DNA of 18,561 nucleotides. Origin: Holophagaceae bacterium UBA692. Its GTDB lineage: Bacteria; Acidobacteriota; Holophagae; Holophagales; Holophagaceae. How positions within the stretch are numbered: the first letter of the stretch is position 1; every line of letters starts with the position of its first letter. The DNA is taken from assembly GCA_002297665.1 (NCBI GenBank), contig DBMS01000039.1, positions 1-18,561 on the forward strand, given 5' to 3'. This document shows, one piece after another, positions 7,490-15,599 of this stretch. Below the pieces are notes generated by a model. It saw only the letters and a list, made by a program, of their open reading frames with translations. It did no database searches and was not told where the DNA came from. The translations under genes and the position numbers were made by a program.

Positions 7490-10400
7490 ACCTGCGCACG
7501 CTCCTCCTGGGATCCCTGCTGGCCCTTCCCGCCGCCGCGGCCACCTGGCCCGCCGCCGGCGCCTGGCCCACCCTCGCCTCCGCCCCGGTCACCGCCAGGC
7601 CCGTGGCCTGGCCCGCGTCCGGGTCCTGGATCACCTACACCAGCCGCGGCTCGTCCCTCACCGACCCCGCCGTCTCCGACCCCAGCAACGGCGGCACCTC
7701 GCCCCAGAGCTATGTGAACGTGAGCTCCGGCGCCCCGGACAAGTCGCAGCCCAGCGTCTTCTGGTCCTACGACGCGGTCAACCAGGTGGTCTTCTACCGG
7801 TTCCGCCTGGCCGCGCAGCCCAACACATACGCCACCGGCCCCAGCGCCGGTTCCGCCAGCACCACCGATCCCTGGAAATCGGCCCTTTGGTCCGTCCTCA
7901 TCGACATCAACGGCGACGGCTACCGCGATTTCGCCGTTCAGCTCAACGGCAGCTCCGGCGGCCCCGGAACCCCCGTGGACCGCGTGTCGGTGATCTACAG
8001 CCGAACCCTGAGCCAGTCCCTGGACTACGCCACCGCGGGCACGGGCATCCAGCTGGTGAACCAGTTCGCCGCCGCCTTCGTCGCCACCGACGGGGGCCCC
8101 ATCCTCAACTTCCACGGCGCCAACGCCGCCGATGCCAGCTGGCCCAACGGCAGCGCCGAGACGGTCTGGGACTACGGCATGACCCGCAGCTCCCTGGTTC
8201 CAGGTTCCACGACGGAATACTACCTCGACTTCCAGGTGCCCCTGGCCCTGCTGGACGCCACCGCCGTGGGCGGTCCCAAGGTCACGCCGGCCACCCCCAT
8301 GGCCTTCGTGTTCGCGTCCTCCAACAGCCTCAACAACCCCTTCCAGAAGGACGTGGTCACCTCCGGGGACTACCTCTACGTGGCCGACCCCACCCAGCCC
8401 GCACCCTTCGGCGACGCCGTGTTCCTGGCCGGAGGCGCCGGCGCGCCCCAGCCGGTGGTGCAGTCCGTGGGCGTGGCCGGGTGCGGTCCCGCCACGCTCA
8501 CCGCCACCGTGACCGGCGCCATCGCCTGCGCCAATGGCGCGTGCGCCACCAGCATCGCCGCCGTGCAGTTCTACGCCTACGCCGACGCCAACGGAGACGG
8601 CCTGGCCAACGACGGCAACCCGTGGATCCCCGTGGGCGCGGCCACCACCTCCAACAATCCCATCGGCGCCTGGACCGCCTCCTGGGACACCACGGCCCTG
8701 ACCCAGGGGCGCTACCTGGTGGGCGTCAAGGCCACCGACGCCTCCGGCAACAGCACCTTCAGTTGGTACGCGCCCGGGGACGCCTCGGGCAAGGACTACG
8801 CCAACCCGTCCACGCCGGGCCCCTTGACCGCCCTCTTCACCAACACCTGCGGCGCGCCGCCCCCCTTCGCCGCCATCGCATCCTCCGCGACGGGCCCCGT
8901 CACCGCGGGCGCCTCCGTGACCTTCACGGTGACCGTCAACAACACGTCCGCGGCCCCCGTCACCGTCACCGGCATCACGGACGCGCTTCCCACGGGCTTC
9001 GCCTACGTCTCCACCGGCGGCGGCAGCCTGGGCGCGCCGTCCGCCTCCCCCGCGGGGGGGGCCACCGGGCTCCTGGCCTGGACCTTCGCCTCCGCCACCG
9101 TCCCCGCCGGCGGCGCGCGGACCTTCAGCTTCACCGCCACCGCCCCCGCCGCGCCGGGCACCTGGTCCAACGCCGCCACCGTCTCGTCCTCCGCCGGGAG
9201 CCTGGTGACGGGCGTCGCCCAGGTGTTCGTGGGCGCGCCCGCCCTGGCCCTGCAGAAGACCGCCTCGGTGACGTCGGCCGCGCCCGGGGACACGGTGACC
9301 TACACCCTGGCCTACGCCAACCCCTCCCCCGTGAACGTGACCGGAGCCGTCCTCGCCGACGTGCTGCCCACGGGCCTGACCTTCGTATCCGCGTCGGGCG
9401 GCGGCGTCTACGCCGCGGGAACCCGGACCGTCACCTGGAACCTCGGCGCCATTCCCGCCGGGGAAGGCCCGGACGTCCTCACCGTGGCCGCAACCGTGGA
9501 TTCGCCCTTTCCGGCCGGCGCCACGATCCCCCTGGCCAACACCGCCACGCTCACCTCGACGGAGGCCTCCACCGCCACCGCCGGCGCCAGCATCTTCGTG
9601 AGCGCCTCCCGGCCGGTCCTGTCCGTCCAGGTGGCGACCTCGCCGGCGACGGTCCCCGCCAACAGCAGCGTCACCTTCACCCTGTCCTACGCCAACACCG
9701 GCAACGCCACAGCCACCGGCCTCGTCCTCACGAATCCCCTGCCCGCGGGCCTGACCTTCGTGTCGGCCAGCAACGGCGGCTCCTACGCCGGCGGGACGGT
9801 GACCTGGAGCCTGCCCGACCTGGCCGCCAACGCCACCGGGTCCGTGACGGTGACCCTGGGCGTGCCCACGGGCTACGCGGGGGCCAACCCCCTCACCGAC
9901 ACCGCCACCCTTTCCGCCACGGGCGTGGGCGCCGTGTCCAATTCGTTCCTCCTGGGGGTGAACCAGACCGGGAGCATCTGCAACAACTACTACTTCCAGG
10001 CAACCCAGGGGAACGTCGGCTTCGACGGAACCCAGTTCCTCACCACGACCGTCTCCCCCGTGGCGTCCGACACCGGGCTCGCCGTCAAGCGCACCGTCTC
10101 CACCACCGCCTACGACCCGGCCCTCAACCTGGCCTTCTACGCCCCGGCCACCACCAGCGACATCGCCCTCACGGGGACCCTCACCACCAACTTCTGGGTG
10201 GACCGCGCCAACGGGAATACCGTCTACGTCCGCGCCAGCGTATTGGACTACAACGAGGCCACCGGGGCCCGCGCGTCCCTGTCCACCCCCACCGTCTTCT
10301 CCCTGACCGGCGCCAGCAAGGGCCAGCTGAGCTTCGACGTGACGCTGTCGGGCACCCTCCAGAAGGGCCACCGCTTCCTCTGGCTCTTCGAGTTCGCGGA

Positions 10401-13400
10401 AAAGACCTCGGGCAAGACCGACGACATCTACCTCCAGTTCGGCGGCACCGTTTCAAACCCCATCAGCGGCGGCACCGCGCTGGCCGTGTCCAACGGCTAC
10501 TTCTGCTACACGGCGCCCGCCAACCTGGTCATCGACAAGCAGGTGAGCCTGCTCACCGCGAACCCTGGCGATGCCCTCCAGTACACGATCCTCTTCTCGA
10601 ACACCGGCCAGACCTCGGCCACGGGCGCGCAGGTGGTGGAGACCCTGCCGGCCGGCGTCACCTTCGCCGGCGCGACCCTGAACGGATCGGCGGCCACCCC
10701 GGTCTCCGTCGCCGGTCAGGTATACACCTTCAACGTCAATTCCGCGGGCCAGGCTTCGGGCACCGTGGCAGGGAGCGGAACGGGCTCCCTCCTCGTCAAC
10801 GCCACCGTCAACAACCCCCTGGCTTCGGGCATCACCTCCCTGACGAACGCGGCCAGCCTTTCCAGCACGCAGACCCTGGCCACGTCCGATTCCGCCGTCA
10901 CCAAGGTGCTGCGCCCCGCCGTCACCGTCTCGGCCTCGGCCGACAAGGCCCTGGCGGGCCCCAACGACGTCGTCACCTTCACCCTCACCGCCCTCAACGG
11001 CGGCACCGGGACCGCCACGTCCGTGACCCTGGCCGACGTGCTCCCCGTGCAGGCCTACTTCTCTTACGTGCCCGGGAGCACCCGGGTCAACGGTTCGACG
11101 GTCGCGGACCCCGTTTCGGGCGGGACCCTGTCGTACGTCCTGGGCGCCCTTTCCGCGGGCGCCTCCGCCCAGCTCTCCTTCCAGATGAAGGCCGGGGCGT
11201 CCGGAACCTTCCCCGGAACCCAGACCGTCCTTGCGAACACCCCCACGGTTTCCGATGCCCAGACCTCAGGCTCCCGGACCGGCAACACGGTGAGCGTCAC
11301 CATCAATCCCCTTCCCAACCTCAGGCTCTCCAAGTCCTTCGTTCCCGCGGGACCCTTCGCGCCCGGGGACACCGTCACGTCCACCCTCACCCTCGCCAAC
11401 GACGGCGGGGCCGACGCCGAGGGCATCCAGGTCGCCGACGCCGTCCCGGCGTACGCGGATTTCGTCGCCGGCTCCCTGACCTCCGGGGGGGTCCCGCAGA
11501 CCGACGCGTCCGGCGACGACGGCGCCGGATTCGATTCCCCCGGCAACCGCGCGGTCTTCACCGTAGGCACCCTCGCCCCGGGGACCAGCCGCACCCTCAC
11601 TTTCGCCTTCCGCATCCGGAAGCCGATGCCCACGGGCAGCACGGCCCTGTCCTCCAGCGCCACCGCCACCGCCTCCAACGCCGCCTCCAAGACCGCCGCG
11701 GCCGCCGGAACCGTGGACGCCCAGGCCACCCTGGGCGTGGTGAAGGACGGGCCCTCCACTTCCGCCTACCCGGGCGCCCTGGCCGCCGTCGGGGCCACGG
11801 ACACCGTCACCGTCCAGGTGGACGACGCCTCGCCCTTCCTCGTCAATCAGTACGTGCGGATCGGGAGCCAGACGGCGCGGATCACCGCCATCAGCGGCTC
11901 CGCCCTGACCGTGAGCCCTTCGGTCGACGTGACCGCGGGCGCCCCGGTGATCGGGAGCCTCACCTACACCCTGCGCTACGCCAACGCCGGCACCGCGGAC
12001 GCCGCCCCGGCCACCCTGGTGGACACGCTGCCAGCGGGCGCGGTCTACGTGGCCTCCACCGGCGGCACCTACAACTCCGTTCCCGGCACCGTGACCTGGA
12101 ACCTCGGCACCCTGGCCGCCGGATCCGCCAGTTCCGCCCAGGTGACCCTCTTCCCGGGCGCCGTGGGCGACGCCACCGACACCGCCGCGTTGACGGCGCC
12201 TTCCGCCGCCCCCGCCAGCGCCTCCTTCACCACCGGGGTGGGCGGGCTCCGGCTCGGGCTGAGGACGACCACCCCCACCATCGTGCAGTCCGGCGCCGAC
12301 ACCGCCACCTACGTCATCACGTTGGAGAACACCGGGGCCGCCCCCGCCACCGGCGTCCAGGTGGTCGACACCCTGCCTTCGGGGTTCACCTACCTTTCCA
12401 CCACCAGCGTCGTGGGGGCCGTGCCGGTCACCTACCCGGCCCCCGGGGACCAGGCGCCCGTGTGGGACGGCCTCTCCCTCGCGTCCGGCGCCACCGCGAC
12501 CCTCACGTTCCGGGCCTCCATCACCCCGGGCCAGGGCGCCCAGACCTACCAGGACGAGGTCTCCGCCACCACCACCAGCGGCACCCCGGTGAGCGTGTTC
12601 GATCCCCTCCTCACCACCGCCGAGGACGTGACCCTCCTGGCCGCGGGCACCTACTTCACCATCGACGCCAGCGCCTCCGCCGGCGGGACCGTCTCGCCAA
12701 GCGGCGCCCAGCCTGTCGCCCAGGGCGCCGACGCCGCCTTCGCCTTCACGGCCGACCCCGGCTATCACCTGGCCGACGTCACTGTGGACGGAACGTCCGT
12801 GGGAACCCCTTCCTCCTACACCTTCCATTCCGTGGCCGCCGGCCACACCCTGGTGGCGACCTTCGCCGCGGACGCCTTCACCCTCACCTACGCCGCCGGC
12901 GCCCACGGCTCCATCACCGGAATCTCGCCCCAGACCGTGACCCTGGGCGGCAGCGGCACCGCCGTGACCGCCGTGGCCGATGCGGGCTACCACTTCACCC
13001 AGTGGAGCGATGGCGTCCTCACCGCCGCGCGAACCGACGCTTCGGTGGTCGCCAACGTGTCGGTCACCGCCAGCTTCGCCGCCAACACCTATACCCTCAC
13101 CTACACCGCCGGCGCCCACGGCTCCATCACGGGCCTCACGTCCCAGACCGTGACCCTGGGCGGCAGCGGCACCGCCGTGACCGCCGTGGCCGATGCGGGC
13201 TACCACTTCACCCAGTGGAGCGACGGCGTTCTCGCCGCCACCCGCACCGACGGATCCGTGGCCGCGAACCTGTCGGTCACCGCCGGCTTCGCCGCCAACA
13301 CCTACACCCTCGCCTACGCCGCCGGCGCCCACGGCTCCATCACGGGCCTCTCGTCCCAGACCGTCACCCTGGGCGGCAGCGGCACCGCCGTGACCGCCGT

Positions 13401-14184
13401 GGCCGATCCCGGCTACCACTTCACCCGGTGGAGCGACGGCAGCACCGACAATCCCAGGACGGATGCTCAAGTCGAAGCCGCCGTCTCGGTCACCGCCCAG
13501 TTCGAAACCGACCTGATCTCGGTCCACGCGAGCGCCACCGGATCCGGAACCGTATCCCCGGCCGGTCTCCAGACCTTTGCCTACGGAACGGACGCCACGT
13601 TCACCTTCACCCCGGAACCCGGCCGGCGCGTCGGCAACGTCCTGGTGGACGGCGCGTCCATGGGCCCCATCGGGTCCTACACCTTCCGGGGGATGACCGT
13701 GAACCACGTGATATCCGCGGTTTTCGACGATGCCGGCCGGTTCACGGTCCTCGGCGTCTCGAGCCCCGGAGGCACGGTGGGACCCGCGGTGACCTTCGCC
13801 AACCCCGGCGAATGCGTGAGTGTCCACGTGACCCCCCGGCGGGGCTTCAAGGTGGACGATGTCCGGCTGGACGGCACCTCCCTCGGCCCCGTGGACGCCT
13901 ACCGGATCACGAACCTTTCCGGAGACCACCGGGTGACCGCCGAGTTCTCGCCGGAGACCTTCACCGTGGAGGCCACGGCGGCCGGGAAGGGGCAGGTGGT
14001 CCCGTCCACTCCCCAGACCGTGGCCTACGGTCAGGACCAGGCCTTCCTCTTCCTGCCCGAGGCCGGCCAGACCGTGGTTGACGTCCAACTGGACGGAAGG
14101 TCCCTCGGCCCCCTGACCGAGTACACCCTCAAGGCTTGCCAGGCGGGCCACCATCTCCAGGTGATCTTCTCCACGACCCCCTGA
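7486..14184 (+). CDS. Giant secreted DUF11-repeat surface protein, 2232 aa
   Basis: The ATG overlaps the lipoprotein stop (ATGA). A signal peptide (MNLRTLLLGSLLALPAAAA) is followed by an unrecognised N-terminal region (about 20-455) with two Asp-rich, Ca-binding-like loops (DINGDGYRD at 140; DANGDG at 367). Eight DUF11-like modules follow, recognised by the pattern pGDtvtYtl.yaN.G...a.gv.v.dtLPaG.tfvs: about 460-583, 585-707, 708-827, 1010-1142, 1143-1275, 1276-1412, 1413-1587 and 1588-1722. A distinct domain framed by Cys832 and Cys1007 lies between modules three and four, and module seven carries an insert of about 58 residues. Residues 1723-2232 hold seven beta modules in two types: one (xGTVSP...VDGxSxGpxxxYTF), then three 71-residue units (TYTLTYxAGAHGSITG...GYHFTQWSDG), then three of the first type. 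No LPxTG, PEP-CTERM or type IX sorting signal is visible. It is probably an adhesin or extracellular stalk. How it crosses the outer membrane is unknown. Confidence 0.92.
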   Translation: MNLRTLLLGSLLALPAAAATWPAAGAWPTLASAPVTARPVAWPASGSWITYTSRGSSLTDPAVSDPSNGGTSPQSYVNVSSGAPDKSQPSVFWSYDAVNQVVFYRFRLAAQPNTYATGPSAGSASTTDPWKSALWSVLIDINGDGYRDFAVQLNGSSGGPGTPVDRVSVIYSRTLSQSLDYATAGTGIQLVNQFAAAFVATDGGPILNFHGANAADASWPNGSAETVWDYGMTRSSLVPGSTTEYYLDFQVPLALLDATAVGGPKVTPATPMAFVFASSNSLNNPFQKDVVTSGDYLYVADPTQPAPFGDAVFLAGGAGAPQPVVQSVGVAGCGPATLTATVTGAIACANGACATSIAAVQFYAYADANGDGLANDGNPWIPVGAATTSNNPIGAWTASWDTTALTQGRYLVGVKATDASGNSTFSWYAPGDASGKDYANPSTPGPLTALFTNTCGAPPPFAAIASSATGPVTAGASVTFTVTVNNTSAAPVTVTGITDALPTGFAYVSTGGGSLGAPSASPAGGATGLLAWTFASATVPAGGARTFSFTATAPAAPGTWSNAATVSSSAGSLVTGVAQVFVGAPALALQKTASVTSAAPGDTVTYTLAYANPSPVNVTGAVLADVLPTGLTFVSASGGGVYAAGTRTVTWNLGAIPAGEGPDVLTVAATVDSPFPAGATIPLANTATLTSTEASTATAGASIFVSASRPVLSVQVATSPATVPANSSVTFTLSYANTGNATATGLVLTNPLPAGLTFVSASNGGSYAGGTVTWSLPDLAANATGSVTVTLGVPTGYAGANPLTDTATLSATGVGAVSNSFLLGVNQTGSICNNYYFQATQGNVGFDGTQFLTTTVSPVASDTGLAVKRTVSTTAYDPALNLAFYAPATTSDIALTGTLTTNFWVDRANGNTVYVRASVLDYNEATGARASLSTPTVFSLTGASKGQLSFDVTLSGTLQKGHRFLWLFEFAEKTSGKTDDIYLQFGGTVSNPISGGTALAVSNGYFCYTAPANLVIDKQVSLLTANPGDALQYTILFSNTGQTSATGAQVVETLPAGVTFAGATLNGSAATPVSVAGQVYTFNVNSAGQASGTVAGSGTGSLLVNATVNNPLASGITSLTNAASLSSTQTLATSDSAVTKVLRPAVTVSASADKALAGPNDVVTFTLTALNGGTGTATSVTLADVLPVQAYFSYVPGSTRVNGSTVADPVSGGTLSYVLGALSAGASAQLSFQMKAGASGTFPGTQTVLANTPTVSDAQTSGSRTGNTVSVTINPLPNLRLSKSFVPAGPFAPGDTVTSTLTLANDGGADAEGIQVADAVPAYADFVAGSLTSGGVPQTDASGDDGAGFDSPGNRAVFTVGTLAPGTSRTLTFAFRIRKPMPTGSTALSSSATATASNAASKTAAAAGTVDAQATLGVVKDGPSTSAYPGALAAVGATDTVTVQVDDASPFLVNQYVRIGSQTARITAISGSALTVSPSVDVTAGAPVIGSLTYTLRYANAGTADAAPATLVDTLPAGAVYVASTGGTYNSVPGTVTWNLGTLAAGSASSAQVTLFPGAVGDATDTAALTAPSAAPASASFTTGVGGLRLGLRTTTPTIVQSGADTATYVITLENTGAAPATGVQVVDTLPSGFTYLSTTSVVGAVPVTYPAPGDQAPVWDGLSLASGATATLTFRASITPGQGAQTYQDEVSATTTSGTPVSVFDPLLTTAEDVTLLAAGTYFTIDASASAGGTVSPSGAQPVAQGADAAFAFTADPGYHLADVTVDGTSVGTPSSYTFHSVAAGHTLVATFAADAFTLTYAAGAHGSITGISPQTVTLGGSGTAVTAVADAGYHFTQWSDGVLTAARTDASVVANVSVTASFAANTYTLTYTAGAHGSITGLTSQTVTLGGSGTAVTAVADAGYHFTQWSDGVLAATRTDGSVAANLSVTAGFAANTYTLAYAAGAHGSITGLSSQTVTLGGSGTAVTAVADPGYHFTRWSDGSTDNPRTDAQVEAAVSVTAQFETDLISVHASATGSGTVSPAGLQTFAYGTDATFTFTPEPGRRVGNVLVDGASMGPIGSYTFRGMTVNHVISAVFDDAGRFTVLGVSSPGGTVGPAVTFANPGECVSVHVTPRRGFKVDDVRLDGTSLGPVDAYRITNLSGDHRVTAEFSPETFTVEATAAGKGQVVPSTPQTVAYGQDQAFLFLPEAGQTVVDVQLDGRSLGPLTEYTLKACQAGHHLQVIFSTTP
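12880..13506 (+). repeat. Three tandem 213-bp coding repeats in the giant surface protein
   Basis: Units begin at 12880, 13093 and 13306, an exact period of 213 bp (71 codons). Long stretches are almost identical in DNA, for example the block encoding QTVTLGGSGTAVTAVAD followed by GYHFT(Q/R)WSDG. The third unit diverges after WSDG. Such DNA-level identity beside strongly diverged neighbouring modules suggests recent duplication or gene conversion. Confidence 0.9.
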
Positions 14185-14217
14185 ACCCGCCCCCGGCCGC
14201 ATCCGGATACCAAAAGC

Positions 14218-14255
14218 GAGGGCGGCTTTTTGGAGCCGCCCTCTTTACTGCTTTT
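14218..14255. terminator. Hairpin terminator, likely bidirectional, after the giant gene
   Basis: A perfect 10-bp stem (GAGGGCGGCT / AGCCGCCCTC, 14218-14227 with 14234-14243) has a six-base loop and is followed by TTTACTGCTTTT. An outer pair of arms, CCAAAAGC (14210-14217) and GCTTTTGG (14250-14257), extends it, so both strands can form a stem followed by a T-rich run. It lies 33 bp after the stop of the giant surface gene and faces minus-strand transcripts from the tRNA side. Confidence 0.8.
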
Positions 14256-14282
14256 GGGGCGGCGCGAGAAGATTCGAACTTC
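14218..14282. repeat. 65-bp direct repeat, copy A (terminator plus tRNA 3' end)
   Basis: This block matches 14378-14442 at 60 of 65 positions with no gaps. It comprises the terminator hairpin, its T-rich spacer and the tRNA-Pro 3' acceptor strand plus T-arm. The offset between the copies is 160 bp. The similarity stops abruptly inside the T-arm of the tRNA. Confidence 0.9.
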
Positions 14283-14343
14283 GGCCAAGACCCCGCGGCG
14301 CACGCAGGCGTACCCCCCTTTCCCTACCTGCGCGCCATCGCCG
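14256..14343 (-). pseudogene. Degenerate tRNA-Pro-like sequence
   Basis: On the minus strand the 3' part repeats the neighbouring tRNA-Pro exactly across most of the T-arm and the acceptor strand (GAAGTTCGAATCTTC then TCGCGCCG), but the terminal CCA has become CCC. A possible 5' half, CGGCGATGGCGC then GCAGGTAG, loosely resembles CGGCGCGTGGCGC and GCCTGGTAG of the intact gene. No anticodon stem-loop can be drawn, the acceptor stem has two mismatches, and the total is 88 rather than 77 nt. The 3' duplication is certain. The claim that the 5' half is also tRNA-derived is weak. Confidence 0.45.
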
Positions 14344-14377
14344 ATCGGAAGCTCGAATCTTCCCCCCGACAAAGCTT

Positions 14378-14403
14378 GAGGGCGGCTTTGGGGAGCCGCC
14401 CTC
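14378..14403 (-). terminator. Hairpin terminator downstream of tRNA-Pro
   Basis: The stem is the same perfect 10-bp one as at 14218 (14378-14387 with 14394-14403), with a TTGGGG loop. On the minus strand it follows the CCA end of the tRNA after about 12 bases and is followed by AAGCTTTG. It probably ends the tRNA transcript and could also stop plus-strand read-through. Confidence 0.7.
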
Positions 14404-14415
14404 TTTACTTCTTTT

Positions 14416-14442
<27 letters not shown>
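14378..14442. repeat. 65-bp direct repeat, copy B (terminator plus tRNA 3' end)
   Basis: This is the partner of 14218-14282. The copy includes the last part of the functional tRNA-Pro gene and its terminator, so it is probably the source copy. Confidence 0.9.
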
Positions 14443-14492
<50 letters not shown>

Positions 14493-14502
14493 TGAACTAA
14501 CG

Positions 14503-14531
14503 AGTCTAGTACGTTTGTCCGCCGAGGTCAA
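14503..14531 (-). promoter_or_regulatory. Sigma-70-type promoter of tRNA-Pro
   Basis: On the minus strand TTGACC (14526-14531) and TAGACT (14503-14508) are separated by exactly 17 bp. The predicted transcription start is only a few bases before the tRNA 5' end at 14492, as expected for a tRNA gene. It is divergent from surE, whose own promoter must overlap this short gap. Confidence 0.75.
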
Positions 14532-14561
14532 GCACCGGTTCTCCCCGGCTACACTGGAGCC

Positions 14562-15320
14562 ATGAAAGAGCGCCTGATTCTCATCACGAACGACGACGGC
14601 TGCTGGGCGCCGGGCCTCGCATCCCTGGCGCGGGTGGCTTCGCGCTTCGGGCGGGTGGTGGTGGTGGCCCCGGACCGGAACCGCTCGGCGGTGTCCAGCG
14701 CCATGAGCCTGAACGACATCCTGCGCCTCCACGACCTGGGCGGGGACCGCTACGCCTGCACCGGCACCCCGGTGGACTGCGTGCTGGTGGGCATCCGCGC
14801 CGTGCTCAAGCGCGAGCCGGACTGGGTGCTTTCGGGCGTCAACCACGGCTTCAACCTGGGCGAGGACGTCTTCTACTCGGGCACCGTGGGCGCGGCCTTC
14901 GAGGGGTGCCAGCAGGGGGCCCTCTCCGCGGCCTTCTCCATCGATCCCGAGGGGGATCTGGCCCAGGCGGAAACCTGGGCGGGGCATTTCCTGGAACGCT
15001 GGGAGGGCATGGACCTCCCCGCCAACCGCATCTGGAACGTGAACCTGCCCAAGGGCGAGCCCCTGGGCTTCCGCCTCTGCGGCCAGGACACCCGCAAGTA
15101 CCACGACCTGGTGGAGGCGCGGGTGGACCCGCGCAGGACGCCCTACTTCTGGATCGGCGGGGAGCTGGGCCCCACCTACGCCCAGGGCCCCGGCAGCGAC
15201 GCCGAGGCGGCCCTGGCGGGCTACGTCAGCGTGACCCCCCTGCGCCTGGACCTGGCCTGCCCCGAGGTCATGGGCCGGCGGGCCGACTTCGACCGCACCT
15301 TCAACGGCGGCCTTCCGTGA
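14562..15320 (+). CDS. surE: 5'/3'-nucleotidase SurE
   Basis: This 252-residue protein has the SurE signature. The metal site is Asp11/Asp12 (ITNDDG), Ser42 (APDRNRSAVSS) and Asn94 (SGVNHGFNLGEDVFYSGTVGAA), matching Asp8, Asp9, Ser39 and Asn92 of the E. coli enzyme. SurE is a cytoplasmic, divalent-metal-dependent phosphatase that dephosphorylates nucleoside 5'- and 3'-monophosphates. Length is typical. A GGAG lies only two bases before the ATG, and TACACT at 14550-14555 could be a -10 element very close to the start, so the leader is short. The stop overlaps the acylphosphatase start (GTGA), which makes the two translationally coupled. In many bacteria surE sits next to pcm and rpoS, but here it does not. 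Confidence 0.95.
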   Translation: MKERLILITNDDGCWAPGLASLARVASRFGRVVVVAPDRNRSAVSSAMSLNDILRLHDLGGDRYACTGTPVDCVLVGIRAVLKREPDWVLSGVNHGFNLGEDVFYSGTVGAAFEGCQQGALSAAFSIDPEGDLAQAETWAGHFLERWEGMDLPANRIWNVNLPKGEPLGFRLCGQDTRKYHDLVEARVDPRRTPYFWIGGELGPTYAQGPGSDAEAALAGYVSVTPLRLDLACPEVMGRRADFDRTFNGGLP

Positions 15321-15589
15321 AGGCCGGCTTCCACGCCCATGGACGCGTCCAGGGGGTGGGCTACCGATGGTTCGTCATCCAGGCCGCCCAGGCCCTGGAC
15401 CTCGCCGGGTGGGTGCGCAACGAGCCCGACGGCACCGTCTCCGGGGAAGTTGGGGGGGACCTGTCCCGCCTGGAGGCCCTGAAGGACCGCCTGGAGGCGG
15501 GTCCCCCCTCGGCCCGCGTTTCCCGGCTGGACTGGTGGGTGGTGGAGGGTGGACAATCACTTCCCCACCCTTTCGAGGTTCGGCGGTAA
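15317..15589 (+). CDS. acyP: Acylphosphatase
   Basis: This 90-residue protein begins at a GTG whose last two bases form part of the surE stop (GTGA). It has the acylphosphatase signature GRVQGVGYRWFV with catalytic Arg17, and GWVRNEPDGTV with catalytic Asn35; the 18-residue spacing equals that of the well-studied mammalian enzymes (Arg23/Asn41). The family hydrolyses the carboxyl-phosphate bond of acylphosphates such as acetyl phosphate and 1,3-bisphosphoglycerate in the cytoplasm. Length is typical for a single-domain enzyme. It is followed after 10 bp by apt. Confidence 0.95.
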   Translation: MKAGFHAHGRVQGVGYRWFVIQAAQALDLAGWVRNEPDGTVSGEVGGDLSRLEALKDRLEAGPPSARVSRLDWWVVEGGQSLPHPFEVRR

Positions 15590-15599
15590 GCGAGGTAGC

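Noticed and set aside
7183..10371. Very long open frame (1062 codons) on the minus strand opposite the giant gene
   Set aside because: It is rich in Gly/Arg/Val/His with no domain pattern or hydrophobic core. It arises because Ala/Thr/Gly-rich GC-rich codons on the plus strand leave few stops in antisense. The plus frame has a signal peptide and clear repeats.
12880..13506. Tandem repeats as a CRISPR-like or non-coding array
   Set aside because: The period is 213 bp, divisible by three, and the units encode a clear beta-repeat within an open frame. There are no unique spacers.
7887..14081. A 2064-codon open frame on the plus strand in another frame of the giant gene
   Set aside because: The translation is Arg/His/Gly/Pro-rich, low in hydrophobic residues and without recognisable domains, which is typical of a frame shifted by one from a repetitive GC-rich gene.
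15549..15599. GTG start for apt inside acyP
   Set aside because: The extension has no Apt counterpart and its GGAG is only one base away. The ATG at 15600 has a GAGG and matches the family N-terminus.
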